Counted from the first letter of the stretch, positions 1-6,584 are shown. The stretch: 8,309 nucleotides of DNA from Flavobacteriales bacterium UBA6165 (GCA_002422285.1 DIUF01000119.1:1-8309); one strand, 5' to 3'. Notes: a model not told the origin generated them from the sequence alone. Made by a program: numbers and translations.

Positions 1-365
1 TCCCACAATTCAATTTTGTTGCCTTCTGGATCCATGATGTGAACGAATTTACCGTAGTCATAAGATTCGATTTCATCGAGTACATTTACGCCTGCGGCTT
101 TCAATTCTTTAACCAATTCCTCGATGTTTTCCACACGATAGTTGATCATGAATTCTTTTTCGGAGGGTTGGAAGTACTTCGTGTCATCTTTGAATGGACT
201 CCATTGCGAAAATCCTTTTTTTGTATTGTCTGCGCCTTGGTACCATTCAAACACAGAACCATATTCGTTGGTTTGCAGCCCTAAATTCGTTCTGTACCAC
301 TCACTCATCATTTTGGGGTCTTTGCTTTTGAAGAATATGCCGCCAATTCCTGTTACTTTTTTCAT
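1..365 (-). CDS. VOC family (glyoxalase/bleomycin resistance-like) protein, C-terminus cut by window edge
   Basis: A reading frame opens at an ATG at 365 and stays open to the left edge, giving 121 complete codons. It begins MKKVTGIGGIFFKSKDP and contains the usual VOC landmarks: an early SKDPKMMSEWYRTNLGL segment (residues 14-30, the 'domain-swapped' first strand and helix), a mid-segment MINYRVENIEELVKELKAAG (73-92), and near the end FVHIMDPEGNKIELW (107-121), the typical strand that carries a metal-binding Glu in glyoxalase-fold enzymes. VOC proteins of this size (about 125-130 residues) are cytoplasmic; many are uncharacterised, and the substrate cannot be read from the sequence. It starts 5 bases after the stop of the upstream OmpA-like lipoprotein gene and is probably co-transcribed with it, although the two have no obvious functional link. 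Only a few C-terminal residues should be missing. Family call is firm; exact function unknown. Confidence 0.88.
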   Translation of the reverse strand, partial: MKKVTGIGGIFFKSKDPKMMSEWYRTNLGLQTNEYGSVFEWYQGADNTKKGFSQWSPFKDDTKYFQPSEKEFMINYRVENIEELVKELKAAGVNVLDEIESYDYGKFVHIMDPEGNKIELW

Positions 366-370
366 AGTTG

Positions 371-796
371 TTATTTGTCAAATTCGAAAAAAACGCTTCT
401 GCACTTATGTCCACAGGGTTCTAATTTTTCATCAGAATTATCGCCCAAGGTTCTTCCATGAATGCGTTCTTCAATAATCATAAAATGAGGATCGTAGCCC
501 CAAAAATTTTTTAAGTATTGTTGCGCTGCTTTTACCCTGCGCATGCTAATGTTTTCGCTGTCAATTTCGTCAGTTGGTTCTTGATTGTCTGTTTCAAAGC
601 CAATTATAAGCTTGACTTCGGGATGGTCTGTCAAATATTGACCAACGCTATCCAATACGGCATGATGTTTTTGATTTATAGCATCTTCATTCAATTCAAA
701 ATAAATGGCCAGTGGTGACTTTTCCTCAATGTCAGAACTACTCACACAGGCTGAAATAATCATTGAAAGCAAAATAGGGGAGGCAATTAATCTCAT
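371..796 (-). CDS. Small OmpA-like outer-membrane lipoprotein
   Basis: 141 residues from the ATG at 796. Residues 1-17 are a lipoprotein signal (MRLIASPILLSMIISAC; lipobox I-S-A with C17), so the mature protein should be lipidated and face the periplasm. The rest resembles a compact OmpA/Pal C-terminal domain: IYFELNEDAI (31-40) as first strand, a helix ending VGQYLTDHPEVKLIIGFETDN (51-71) where GFETDN sits at the place of the family's GHTD-type motif, then ISMRRVKAAQQYL (83-95) matching the LSxxRAxxVxxYL helix whose Arg binds peptidoglycan. The C-terminus GRTLGDN...CRSVFFEF fits the last strand of the fold. An in-frame upstream ATG (877) would give 168 residues but buries the signal peptide behind 27 residues and would place a promoter-like box inside the gene, so I choose 796. 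Likely role: anchoring the outer membrane to peptidoglycan. Odd: a CGHKC motif at 128-132. Family call is probable, exact role inferred. Confidence 0.82.
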   Translation of the reverse strand: MRLIASPILLSMIISACVSSSDIEEKSPLAIYFELNEDAINQKHHAVLDSVGQYLTDHPEVKLIIGFETDNQEPTDEIDSENISMRRVKAAQQYLKNFWGYDPHFMIIEERIHGRTLGDNSDEKLEPCGHKCRSVFFEFDK

Positions 797-828
797 GATT
801 AAAAAATTAAATGTATTTCTGTGCAGAG

Positions 829-857
829 CAAATTTAGCGTTTTGCATGTTTTTCCAG
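829..857 (-). promoter_or_regulatory. Bacteroidota-type promoter candidate for the OmpA-like lipoprotein gene
   Basis: On the minus strand TAAATTTG (829-836) matches the TAnnTTTG -7 box known from Bacteroidota primary sigma factor promoters. An upstream CTG (855-857), two of three bases of the TTG -33 element, stands 18 bases away; a full TTG stands 23 bases away. The expected transcript start would leave a leader of roughly 25 bases before the ATG at 796. The box falls inside the longer alternative reading frame, which supports the shorter start. Seen by eye only, no experimental support. Confidence 0.45.
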
Positions 858-887
858 TGCAAATTTTCGAAGCACATTTTAAATCAT

Positions 888-1847
888 TTACTGCCCATAA
901 ATTTCGTCCAGCATTTTCCAACCCACAATTTCATCGAAGTGGTTGATGTCGGAGAAGTTGTATTTGTCTTCGGTGAGTAAGTTTTTACCTGAAAAATCGA
1001 ACACATTTTCTTTCATGAATATCTTTTCAATCAAGGCCAAGTCATCTTCATTTATCCCAATTTGATTGTAAGCTGGTGTGATGATGATTTTGAAATTTGT
1101 TTTGTGTTTTTTTAGCAGTTGAGCAATTTTGTGGAGAATATCTTCAAACTCAGGTGTGATGAGTGATCTCGATTGTTGTTCTGTTTTTGGTCTTTTTCCA
1201 AAGCGCATTTTGTTTAGAGTGCTGTCTTGCTCTGGTATTTTTGACCAATTCAGTCGGCTCGATTTGTTCCAATCATTGGATAGGGTATCGAAGTTGATTT
1301 TGTTTTCTGGCTTTTCAAAAATTTCACCAATGGCTTTCAGTATTGCGCTAGGTTTGAGAAACTCCACGAAAAGCGTGGTGTGAAAATGCAATTTTGAGCG
1401 CCCCGACAATTTGTAATGTTTGAGCTCAATGGCAGTTGTTGGTTCTTGAATTTTGCTAAAACTCGTTGGAATATCTATGAGAATGATGGCATTATCGATG
1501 TTGACTTTTCGTTTGTCAAGAAATTTAATTTTTTGATAAATGCCAGTGATGGTTTCGCCCCAAGCTTGAAATAGAAACTGTCTGGAGCCTTCGGGTAAAT
1601 GAGATTTCCATTTGTATGTGTTTAATCCACAGCCTTTTGAGCTTCCGAATATGAATGAGTTGTATTGCTGCGATTTTTCATTTTTGAGATACAATTCAGT
1701 AGAAAGATATTCGCGATTCAAGGTGTTGACATTGGCTAAATCAAATTTTTTGTTCGTTTTGAACGGGTCAGCAAGGAGATAAACAAGCACAACCAAAATC
1801 AAGGGAATCCCTATGAAAAAACTGGTTTTTATGATGAATTTTCTCAT
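888..1847 (-). CDS. Membrane-anchored SGNH-like protein, partner of the MBOAT acyltransferase
   Basis: 319 residues. One N-terminal membrane segment (about 4-27, rich in I, L, V, F) followed by a large soluble part that should lie outside the cytoplasmic membrane. Two motifs suggest an SGNH/GDSL-type hydrolase fold: FIFGSSKGCGLN (65-76), where S69 or S70 could be the nucleophile of block I, and DINH (D300, H303) in NFSDINHFDEIVGW near the C-terminus, matching the Asp-x-x-His of block V. The spacing and end position fit DltD/AlgJ/AlgX-like partners of MBOAT enzymes. The gene follows the MBOAT gene by 3 bases, which strongly implies a joint task: the MBOAT carries acyl groups across the membrane and this protein transfers them to an extracytoplasmic glycan or polymer. 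Sequence between residues 100 and 280 is not distinctive to me. The fold is inferred from the motifs and context; the substrate is unknown. Confidence 0.72.
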   Translation of the reverse strand: MRKFIIKTSFFIGIPLILVVLVYLLADPFKTNKKFDLANVNTLNREYLSTELYLKNEKSQQYNSFIFGSSKGCGLNTYKWKSHLPEGSRQFLFQAWGETITGIYQKIKFLDKRKVNIDNAIILIDIPTSFSKIQEPTTAIELKHYKLSGRSKLHFHTTLFVEFLKPSAILKAIGEIFEKPENKINFDTLSNDWNKSSRLNWSKIPEQDSTLNKMRFGKRPKTEQQSRSLITPEFEDILHKIAQLLKKHKTNFKIIITPAYNQIGINEDDLALIEKIFMKENVFDFSGKNLLTEDKYNFSDINHFDEIVGWKMLDEIYGQ

Positions 1848-1850
1848 GCT

Positions 1851-3290
1851 CTAGAATTGAAAATAGATGAATGATTTGCTGTTGGCGCCAAATTCAAAAA
1901 TGACCAAAATCAATGCGTAATAAATGCTCCATTTCACATACTTATTTTTCACCCCAGATAATTCTAATCCGTGTTGTTTTTCTCTTTGTACCCATTCTAC
2001 GAGTAACATGAATAGAATGAAAATGAAACTTTTGTTGAATCCAAATCCATAAACAGGGGCGTAAAAAATGGATTTGGAAAAAAGTGTGGACAAGTAATCC
2101 AATGCATGGTTGATGTCTTTTGCGCGAAAGAAAATCCACCCGAGCACAACCAAAAAGAAAGTGAAAGTCATTTGGAACAATTCTTTGAGATTGGGGAAGA
2201 ATCGATTTTCGGCGACTGTATTGGTATTCACCCGATTTCTTTCGAGTAAAAGCAATGGTAAGAACAGGAGGGCATGAAAAGTTCCCCAAGCGATAAATGT
2301 CCAGTTGGCACCATGCCAAAATCCGCTCACAACAAATATGATTAGGGTGTTTCGCACGGCCTTCCATTTTCCGAATCTACTTCCTCCGAGTGGAATATAG
2401 AGGTAATCGCGGAACCAGTTGCTCAGAGAAATGTGCCAGCGTCGCCAAAATTCTGCAATGTCGCGCGAAAAATAAGGGAAGGAAAAATTTCTCAATAGCT
2501 CGATACCAAAAAGTCGCGCTGTGCCTAAGGCAATATCAGAATATCCTGAAAAATCGCCATAAATCTGGAAAGCGAAAAACACAGCTGCAACAAGTAATGT
2601 ACTTCCACTATGATCGTCTGATGTTACAAAAATTTGATTGACATAAACGGCGCAATTGTCGGCAATCACGATTTTTTTGAATAATCCCCAAAGGATTTGT
2701 CGCATGCCATCAACAGCTCGAGCGTAATCAAAAGTTCGTGGTTTCTGTATTTGCGGCAAGAGGTGTGTAGCGCGCTCAATTGGTCCTGCCACAAGCAAGG
2801 GGAAAAAGCTCACGAAGAGCGAATAGTTGATGAAATTTAGCTCGGGTTTTATTTTATCTCTATATAAATCAATTACATACGATAAGCCATGGAAGGTGTA
2901 GAATGAGATGCCAACAGGTAAAATTAAATTTAAAGTGCTGTAGTTTACATTGAAACCGAGTCCTGATAAGCCAGCAGCAAATGACTCTACAAAGAAATCA
3001 TAGTATTTAAAAACGCCCAAAACGCCCAAGTTGATAGAAACGCTGAGCCAAAGCCAAAACTTTTTAGTGCTTGGGGTTAATGCATTGTGTATTTTGATAC
3101 CAGTGAAATAATCCAAGAGGGTTGAACCTATCAAAATGAACATGAACCGCCAATCCCAACTGGCATAGAAAAAGTAACTCGCCGCGAGCAGGAGCAAATT
3201 TTGTGCGCGCAATTTGCTTTTGGTCACAAACCAATAGAGCACAAAAACGATAGGCAAAAAGACCGCAAAACTGAGCGAGTTGAATATCAT
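1851..3290 (-). CDS. MBOAT family membrane-bound O-acyltransferase (AlgI/DltB-like)
   Basis: 479 residues, the usual length for the AlgI-like branch. The N-terminus MIFNSLSFAVFLPIVFVLYW is typical of the family, as is the C-terminus ending FIYFQF. About ten hydrophobic segments are visible. The signature region is intact: FWRRWHISLSNWFRDYLYIPLGGSR (281-305, with the conserved H286) and SGFWHGANWTFIAWG (322-336), in which H326 is the presumed catalytic histidine. Another conserved block is FQIYGDFSGYSDIALGTARLFGI (241-263). The family moves acyl, usually acetyl, groups to extracytoplasmic polysaccharides, teichoic acids or similar acceptors, with a partner protein completing the transfer. Here the next gene, 3 bases downstream, encodes such an SGNH-like partner. 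No polysaccharide synthase or glycosyltransferase is present in the window, so the acceptor cannot be named. Family call is very secure. Confidence 0.97.
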   Translation of the reverse strand: MIFNSLSFAVFLPIVFVLYWFVTKSKLRAQNLLLLAASYFFYASWDWRFMFILIGSTLLDYFTGIKIHNALTPSTKKFWLWLSVSINLGVLGVFKYYDFFVESFAAGLSGLGFNVNYSTLNLILPVGISFYTFHGLSYVIDLYRDKIKPELNFINYSLFVSFFPLLVAGPIERATHLLPQIQKPRTFDYARAVDGMRQILWGLFKKIVIADNCAVYVNQIFVTSDDHSGSTLLVAAVFFAFQIYGDFSGYSDIALGTARLFGIELLRNFSFPYFSRDIAEFWRRWHISLSNWFRDYLYIPLGGSRFGKWKAVRNTLIIFVVSGFWHGANWTFIAWGTFHALLFLPLLLLERNRVNTNTVAENRFFPNLKELFQMTFTFFLVVLGWIFFRAKDINHALDYLSTLFSKSIFYAPVYGFGFNKSFIFILFMLLVEWVQREKQHGLELSGVKNKYVKWSIYYALILVIFEFGANSKSFIYFQF

Positions 3291-3343
3291 TTGGATAAAT
3301 AATTGCGATTAGCAAGCCAAAAAACAGATACGAGAATTTTGCG

Positions 3344-3372
3344 CAAATGTATGCTTTTGAAGTCAGTACCAG
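3344..3372 (-). promoter_or_regulatory. Promoter candidate for the MBOAT-SGNH operon
   Basis: TACATTTG on the minus strand (3344-3351) is a full match to the Bacteroidota -7 consensus TAnnTTTG. A CTG (3370-3372) stands 18 bases upstream as a partial -33 element, the same arrangement as in the candidate before the OmpA-like lipoprotein gene. The predicted transcript would have a leader of about 45-50 bases before the MBOAT ATG at 3290. A second exact TACATTTG lies at 3484-3491, directly after the stop of the DUF2141 gene, and could be a further upstream start, but I see no good -33 element for it. Confidence 0.45.
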
Positions 3373-3491
3373 TCTATTCCCACTCAATAATATTTTGTGT
3401 TTTTTTGGTTTTATAATGGTGATTCTGACTGGAGGTTCAAGTCGGAAATCAAGTTAATAGTTGGAATCAAATTGGCTCATCAACAAATGTA

Positions 3492-3923
3492 TCAAAGCAT
3501 AACCAGTTGAATATTAATGGACTTTGGTGCTTTCACGCAGCATTCTTTGAAAGTTGGTTTAAATAAGCGAGGCACTATGTTGTTGGAAAAACCAATTTTC
3601 TCAATGGGAATGCCGAAAAACGAACGGTCGCAGATTCCATTTGAATTCTCGTCTTGGTACATGCTCACCGCATAGTCACCATGAGGCAATCCTGTGAAAC
3701 TGGCACTTATTTCACTTTTATCGGCTGGAATTGTTAATACTCTGAATTGTTTGTCTGTGCTCAGCCAGGTAGTTGGAGAGTTGTACAAGGCAACGATTAA
3801 ATTCCCTTTTTTCGCTTTAACATTCGTGATATTAACAGTAATACTATGGGTGCTGGCATGAATTGAACCTACGCAAAGGATAAAGTATAAAAGTATGGCA
3901 CTAGTGATAGTTAAACGACTCAT
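3492..3923 (-). CDS. Secreted DUF2141 domain protein
   Basis: 143 residues from the ATG at 3923. Residues 1-23 form a signal peptide (MSRLTITSAILLYFILCVGS..., probable cleavage after IHA). The mature part starts with a beta-rich segment ITVNITNVKAKKGNLIVALYN (28-48), and ends with the most diagnostic stretch of the family: GDYAVSMYQDENSNG (82-96) with a DxNxNGxxD loop that looks calcium-binding, then FGIPIEKIGFSNN (103-115). Length and order agree with DUF2141 (about 140 residues). The family is secreted, predicted as a beta sandwich, and has no established function. An in-frame ATG at 3980 would add 19 residues (MDNSSLNSIRFFKRIITSS) before the signal peptide; I prefer 3923 because the signal peptide then sits at the N-terminus, but a long n-region cannot be excluded. 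Odd: adjacent cysteines in KECCVKAP (126-133) and another in the loop at NGICD. The gene stands alone between two operons. Confidence 0.88.
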   Translation of the reverse strand: MSRLTITSAILLYFILCVGSIHASTHSITVNITNVKAKKGNLIVALYNSPTTWLSTDKQFRVLTIPADKSEISASFTGLPHGDYAVSMYQDENSNGICDRSFFGIPIEKIGFSNNIVPRLFKPTFKECCVKAPKSINIQLVML

Positions 3924-3991
3924 ACTGCTCGTGATGATTCGCTTAAAAAACCGTATTGAATTTAGGCTTGAATTGTCCATATATCAAAGTG

Positions 3992-4017
3992 TTTTAGAGG
4001 TTTTTAGCCTCCTAAAA
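3992..4017. repeat. Hairpin between the immunity-like lipoprotein gene and the DUF2141 gene
   Basis: Inverted repeat: TTTTAGAGG (3992-4000) pairs with CCTCCTAAAA (4008-4017) over nine base pairs with one bulged base and a 7-base loop. It lies about 95 bases after the stop of the Imm51-like gene and just before the DUF2141 gene, so it may end or stabilise the upstream transcript. It lacks a clear U-run on the minus strand, so I do not call it a canonical intrinsic terminator. Confidence 0.4.
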
Positions 4018-4029
4018 TAGATAAAATTC

Positions 4030-4101
4030 AACACGATAGCGTTTTATTTTGACAGATTTTGAAGAAAGGTGCGCTTTTGGGTGGTTTAAATTTATCGTGT
4101 T
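4030..4101. repeat. Perfect 9-base inverted repeat after the immunity-like gene
   Basis: AACACGATA (4030-4038) and TATCGTGTT (4093-4101) are exact reverse complements separated by 54 bases. They lie just beyond the stop of the Imm51-like lipoprotein gene at 4113. In RNA they could close a long stem whose inside includes a short AGCG/CGCT pairing. The role is unknown; the arms could also be a chance match in an AT-rich spacer. Confidence 0.3.
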
Positions 4102-4112
4102 TCTTCCCACGA

Positions 4113-4586
4113 TCAATCAAATATTTTCGAACGGTCAGCTTCTTGTATGTATTTTTCGAGGATGGAAAGGTCAGAAAAAATTGGGTGTAGTAATTCCCCG
4201 AATCGAATTTGACTTTCTCTAGAATCAGCAATAGCGAAGAAAGCACCAGCTTCAGAATCGAACTCGATGTGGTTGAGTAATTCTGGATCTAATTTTTTTA
4301 TGATTTGTTCAATATGTCCATCCCAAGAATATCCGTTGCCAGAATAATCATACTTTGAAAATATTGGGCTATATAAATCGAGCAGACTATCCTCTTCAAT
4401 ATAAACCATGATATCGAAATCTTGTCCTTCATAATAAAGTTCAAAAGGAAAGTATGTGGATGTATCTTGACCAAATTCTACAATTTCAATTTGCTTCTCT
4501 GAAGAATTTTCATCTGTGTGATTCGTACAGGATATAATAAATGCTGCTAATGTAGCTACTGTCAAGAAAGTGGTTTTTGAATTCAT
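4113..4586 (-). CDS. Lipoprotein with Imm51-like immunity domain
   Basis: 157 residues. The N-terminus MNSKTTFLTVATLAAFIISC is a lipoprotein signal with lipobox I-I-S and C20, followed by a polar linker (about 21-35), so the mature protein should be membrane-anchored in the periplasm. The C-terminal two thirds resembles the Imm51 family of polymorphic-toxin immunity proteins: GNGYSWDGHIEQIIKKLDPELL (83-104) corresponds to the family's GNGYDW... segment, and IEFDSEAGAFFAIADSRES (107-125) to its FDSEAGMF... segment, followed by a short helical end. I recall these patterns from the family; no profile search was possible. Immunity proteins bind and neutralise a partner toxin. No toxin gene is in the window, so it may be an orphan immunity gene protecting against other cells' effectors, or a domesticated form. 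It follows the MORN-repeat gene by 26 bases, probably in one transcript. The domain call is probable; the immunity role is inferred. Confidence 0.78.
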   Translation of the reverse strand: MNSKTTFLTVATLAAFIISCTNHTDENSSEKQIEIVEFGQDTSTYFPFELYYEGQDFDIMVYIEEDSLLDLYSPIFSKYDYSGNGYSWDGHIEQIIKKLDPELLNHIEFDSEAGAFFAIADSRESQIRFGELLHPIFSDLSILEKYIQEADRSKIFD

Positions 4587-4612
4587 TATTCTATGAAATA
4601 GATTTTGAGTAA

Positions 4613-5299
4613 TTAAAATTCGCCAAGATTTTCACTATAAACAAAAACACCAAATGTATCGTAGTAAGACCAAGTTCCAAAGACTTTCCAACTTCCATCA
4701 ACTTCACGAAATTTCCCACGTTCTCGGATTTGTCCATTGGGATGATAGCGAATTTCTTCATAAATCAACTCTTTGATGTCTATGAGCTCAATTGATGTTT
4801 CTTTTGTACCATCCTCGTAAAACTCATGTTGATACAGCATTACGTCTTCATCAGCATATGCGCTTTTTAATGCTATGTTACCATTTTCAAAATAATGAAT
4901 CGCCGTTCTAGGATAAAAATACTTGATGCTGTAGGTTGCCTCGAATTCAAGCTGACCATTTTCATAATAGAATTCCCAAAAACCTATGCGTTTACCAAGG
5001 TCGAGAGTCCCCCGCATCATAAGTTGTCCATTTTCGAAATACCTTTCATAATGACCATGCGCTTTACCATCAATCTCAAATGATTTGCTTTGCACCTTTC
5101 CATTAGGAAAAGTATCAATAAACTCACCGTTGCATGGTGCACCATTACAGTAGCGTGTTGCCGAAATGTTTCCCATGTCATAACGCCAGCCATCTAAAAC
5201 AATATCTGCAAATGATATATTCAATAGGGTATCGTTTGATTGCCCAAAAATGGTAATCGTGTTGAATGCCAAGAAAGTGAATACAAGCAGGTTTTTCAT
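4613..5299 (-). CDS. Exported MORN-variant repeat protein, YwqK antitoxin-like
   Basis: 228 residues. MKNLLVFTFLAFNTITIFGQ is a signal peptide with the FG|QS cleavage site common in Bacteroidota (cut after about residue 19). There is no lipobox. The body carries six MORN_2-type units marked by an aromatic or His residue followed by xNG or xDG: FPNG (64-67), FENG (88-91), YENG (112-115), FENG (137-140), YEDG (161-164) and HPNG (186-189), spaced regularly at 24-25 residues. Units continue as G-x-W/Y-x-x-Y, as in KRIGFWEFYYENGQLEFEA. Proteins of this kind are often annotated 'toxin-antitoxin system YwqK family antitoxin', after the Bacillus gene beside a LXG toxin; in Bacteroidota many copies are secreted and their real function is unproven. 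A CNGAPCNG motif at 51-58 could form a disulfide in the periplasm. The gene is first in a two-gene unit with the Imm51-like lipoprotein. Repeat family firm, function uncertain. Confidence 0.88.
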   Translation of the reverse strand: MKNLLVFTFLAFNTITIFGQSNDTLLNISFADIVLDGWRYDMGNISATRYCNGAPCNGEFIDTFPNGKVQSKSFEIDGKAHGHYERYFENGQLMMRGTLDLGKRIGFWEFYYENGQLEFEATYSIKYFYPRTAIHYFENGNIALKSAYADEDVMLYQHEFYEDGTKETSIELIDIKELIYEEIRYHPNGQIRERGKFREVDGSWKVFGTWSYYDTFGVFVYSENLGEF

Positions 5300-5388
5300 T
5301 TTTTGAGTTTTGGCGTGTGATTTTTTGTTTTCATTTTCAAAACTGCTGTTTTGTGGACGAATTTAAAAAAAGAACGATTATCGAAAAC

Positions 5389-5418
5389 AAAAAATATAAG
5401 TAGGAGATTTAAACTCAA
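5389..5418 (-). promoter_or_regulatory. Promoter candidate for the MORN-repeat/Imm51-like gene pair
   Basis: On the minus strand a TTG (5416-5418) is followed after 19 bases by TATTTTTT and then G (5389-5396), one base away from the TAnnTTTG consensus and with ideal Bacteroidota spacing. It lies just past the stop of the AI-2E transporter gene and would give a leader of about 85 bases before the ATG at 5299. The surrounding sequence is very AT-rich, so a chance match is possible. Confidence 0.35.
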
Positions 5419-5426
5419 TTGCTAAA

Positions 5427-6584
5427 CTACAAGTTGTCTTTGGGTAAGGGCTTTAAAAGTTTTACGGCACCTGTTTTCGCTATGATTTTTTCAATTTGCA
5501 ATATGGGCCAAGAATAATCTCGATTTTGATCATCTCCTATGAGATAGCCCCATGGCGACATGGCTTCAATTCTGTCAAAAATCACCTTGATAATGGCTAA
5601 AAACGGAATCGCTAAGAACATGCCTGCAACACCCGCTATAGCACCTCCTGTTATGACGCCAACAATTGATGCTAATGCATTTATTTTTACCTTATTTCCA
5701 ACAATTCTTGGAACCAAAATATTGTTGTCTATGAATTGGACCAATGCATATAAAGCAACGACGCCAAACATTACTGAAATTTCACTTGAATTGATGAGTG
5801 CCGCTAGCAAAGCAATAGTTATGGCCATCATGATTCCGATGTAGGGGATTAAATTGAGCAGTGCTGTAATTACGCCTATTAGAATGGCATATTCAACACC
5901 CAAAACAAACATGCCTGCGCTTGTTAGAATAGCAACAATAAACATTTGAATGAGTAGTCCTAGGATATAACTTTTTAGTATGATATTGACATTGCGGAGG
6001 ATGTCTTCTAAGATGTGGTGACTTTTATTTTTAACCATTTTGAACAAGAATTTTGTGAATAGGTCTTGGTACAAAAGAATCAAAAACACATATATCGGAA
6101 TGAGAACCGCGTTAAAAATACTTGTTGAGAAAAAAGACAATGTGCTGCCCATAATTTGGTTCTCTCCATTGAGCGTGTTGCCGAGTGTCGATTCAAAATA
6201 TAGGGACTGGTCTTTCAAACTGAATCCGATGGTGTCTCTTAGCCAAAACCTGAGGTTATCGTGGTGAATGCTTAAGTTCAAAATGATTTTCTCTGAGTCC
6301 TGAACAACGCCAGAAATTTGCCAAGAGATGAAAAAGAGAATGCCCAGAAATAAACTGATGAATATCAAAACAGTAATGAAGATGGCCAAAATTCTCGGCA
6401 CAAATAGTTTATTGCTAATGAAGTGATAAAGCGGATTCAAAAGAATAGCTATCAATAAGGCGATGAGTATTGGCACCAAAAGATGTTGTGCTGTATGAGC
6501 AAAAACAATGATGATACCGATACTCAATAAACTTAGCGGGAGCTTAACAAATAAAGGCAGTCTAAGCAATTGATTGTCGGTCAT
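5427..6584 (-). CDS. AI-2E family transporter (PerM/UPF0118-like)
   Basis: 385 residues, a normal length for the family (about 340-390). About eight hydrophobic segments are visible, with paired helices at the N-terminus (12-50), another pair (63-92), a soluble region (about 93-150), and a C-terminal membrane block (150-340). Family landmarks are present: IPIYVFLILLYQDLF (162-176), NLIPYIG (244-250), QFIDNNILVPRIVG (283-296) and AGMFLAIPFLAIIKVIFDR (320-338). The family was named for proposed autoinducer-2 export, but members differ: some act as Na+/H+ antiporters or in general export, so the substrate is not predictable here. The ATG overlaps the stop of the preceding 134-residue gene by one base (TAATG), so translation is probably coupled. 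It is last in the YtxH cluster. Family call is secure. Confidence 0.95.
   Translation of the reverse strand: MTDNQLLRLPLFVKLPLSLLSIGIIIVFAHTAQHLLVPILIALLIAILLNPLYHFISNKLFVPRILAIFITVLIFISLFLGILFFISWQISGVVQDSEKIILNLSIHHDNLRFWLRDTIGFSLKDQSLYFESTLGNTLNGENQIMGSTLSFFSTSIFNAVLIPIYVFLILLYQDLFTKFLFKMVKNKSHHILEDILRNVNIILKSYILGLLIQMFIVAILTSAGMFVLGVEYAILIGVITALLNLIPYIGIMMAITIALLAALINSSEISVMFGVVALYALVQFIDNNILVPRIVGNKVKINALASIVGVITGGAIAGVAGMFLAIPFLAIIKVIFDRIEAMSPWGYLIGDDQNRDYSWPILQIEKIIAKTGAVKLLKPLPKDNL

Noticed and set aside
39..477. Two plus-strand frames across the VOC and OmpA-like genes
   Set aside because: They are antisense to two genes with clear family motifs.
1942..2367. 141-codon minus-strand frame inside the MBOAT gene
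   Set aside because: The MBOAT frame holds all family motifs across this stretch; the alternative frame is Arg/Cys/His-rich and looks like an out-of-frame shadow.
3064..3387. 107-codon minus-strand frame over the MBOAT 5' end
   Set aside because: It overlaps the conserved MBOAT N-terminus and the promoter candidate and has no recognisable features.
3427..3450. String resembling a tRNA T-arm (GGTTCAAGTC)
   Set aside because: No matching stem of five pairs, acceptor stem, anticodon arm or CCA could be found around it.
4024..4107. Possible integron attC site formed by the AACACGATA/TATCGTGTT repeat beside an immunity-like gene
   Set aside because: The left end fits RYYYAAC (ATTCAAC), but the right end GTTTCTT does not fit GTTRRRY, and no integrase or cassette array is present.
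4028..4246. 72-codon minus-strand frame overlapping the 3' end of the Imm51-like gene
   Set aside because: It lies largely within the better-supported lipoprotein gene in another frame and shows no domain or leader of its own.
5560..5844. 94-codon plus-strand frame antisense to the AI-2E transporter
   Set aside because: Its hydrophobic, Ala/Ile/Pro-rich product is the expected antisense of the transporter's membrane segments.
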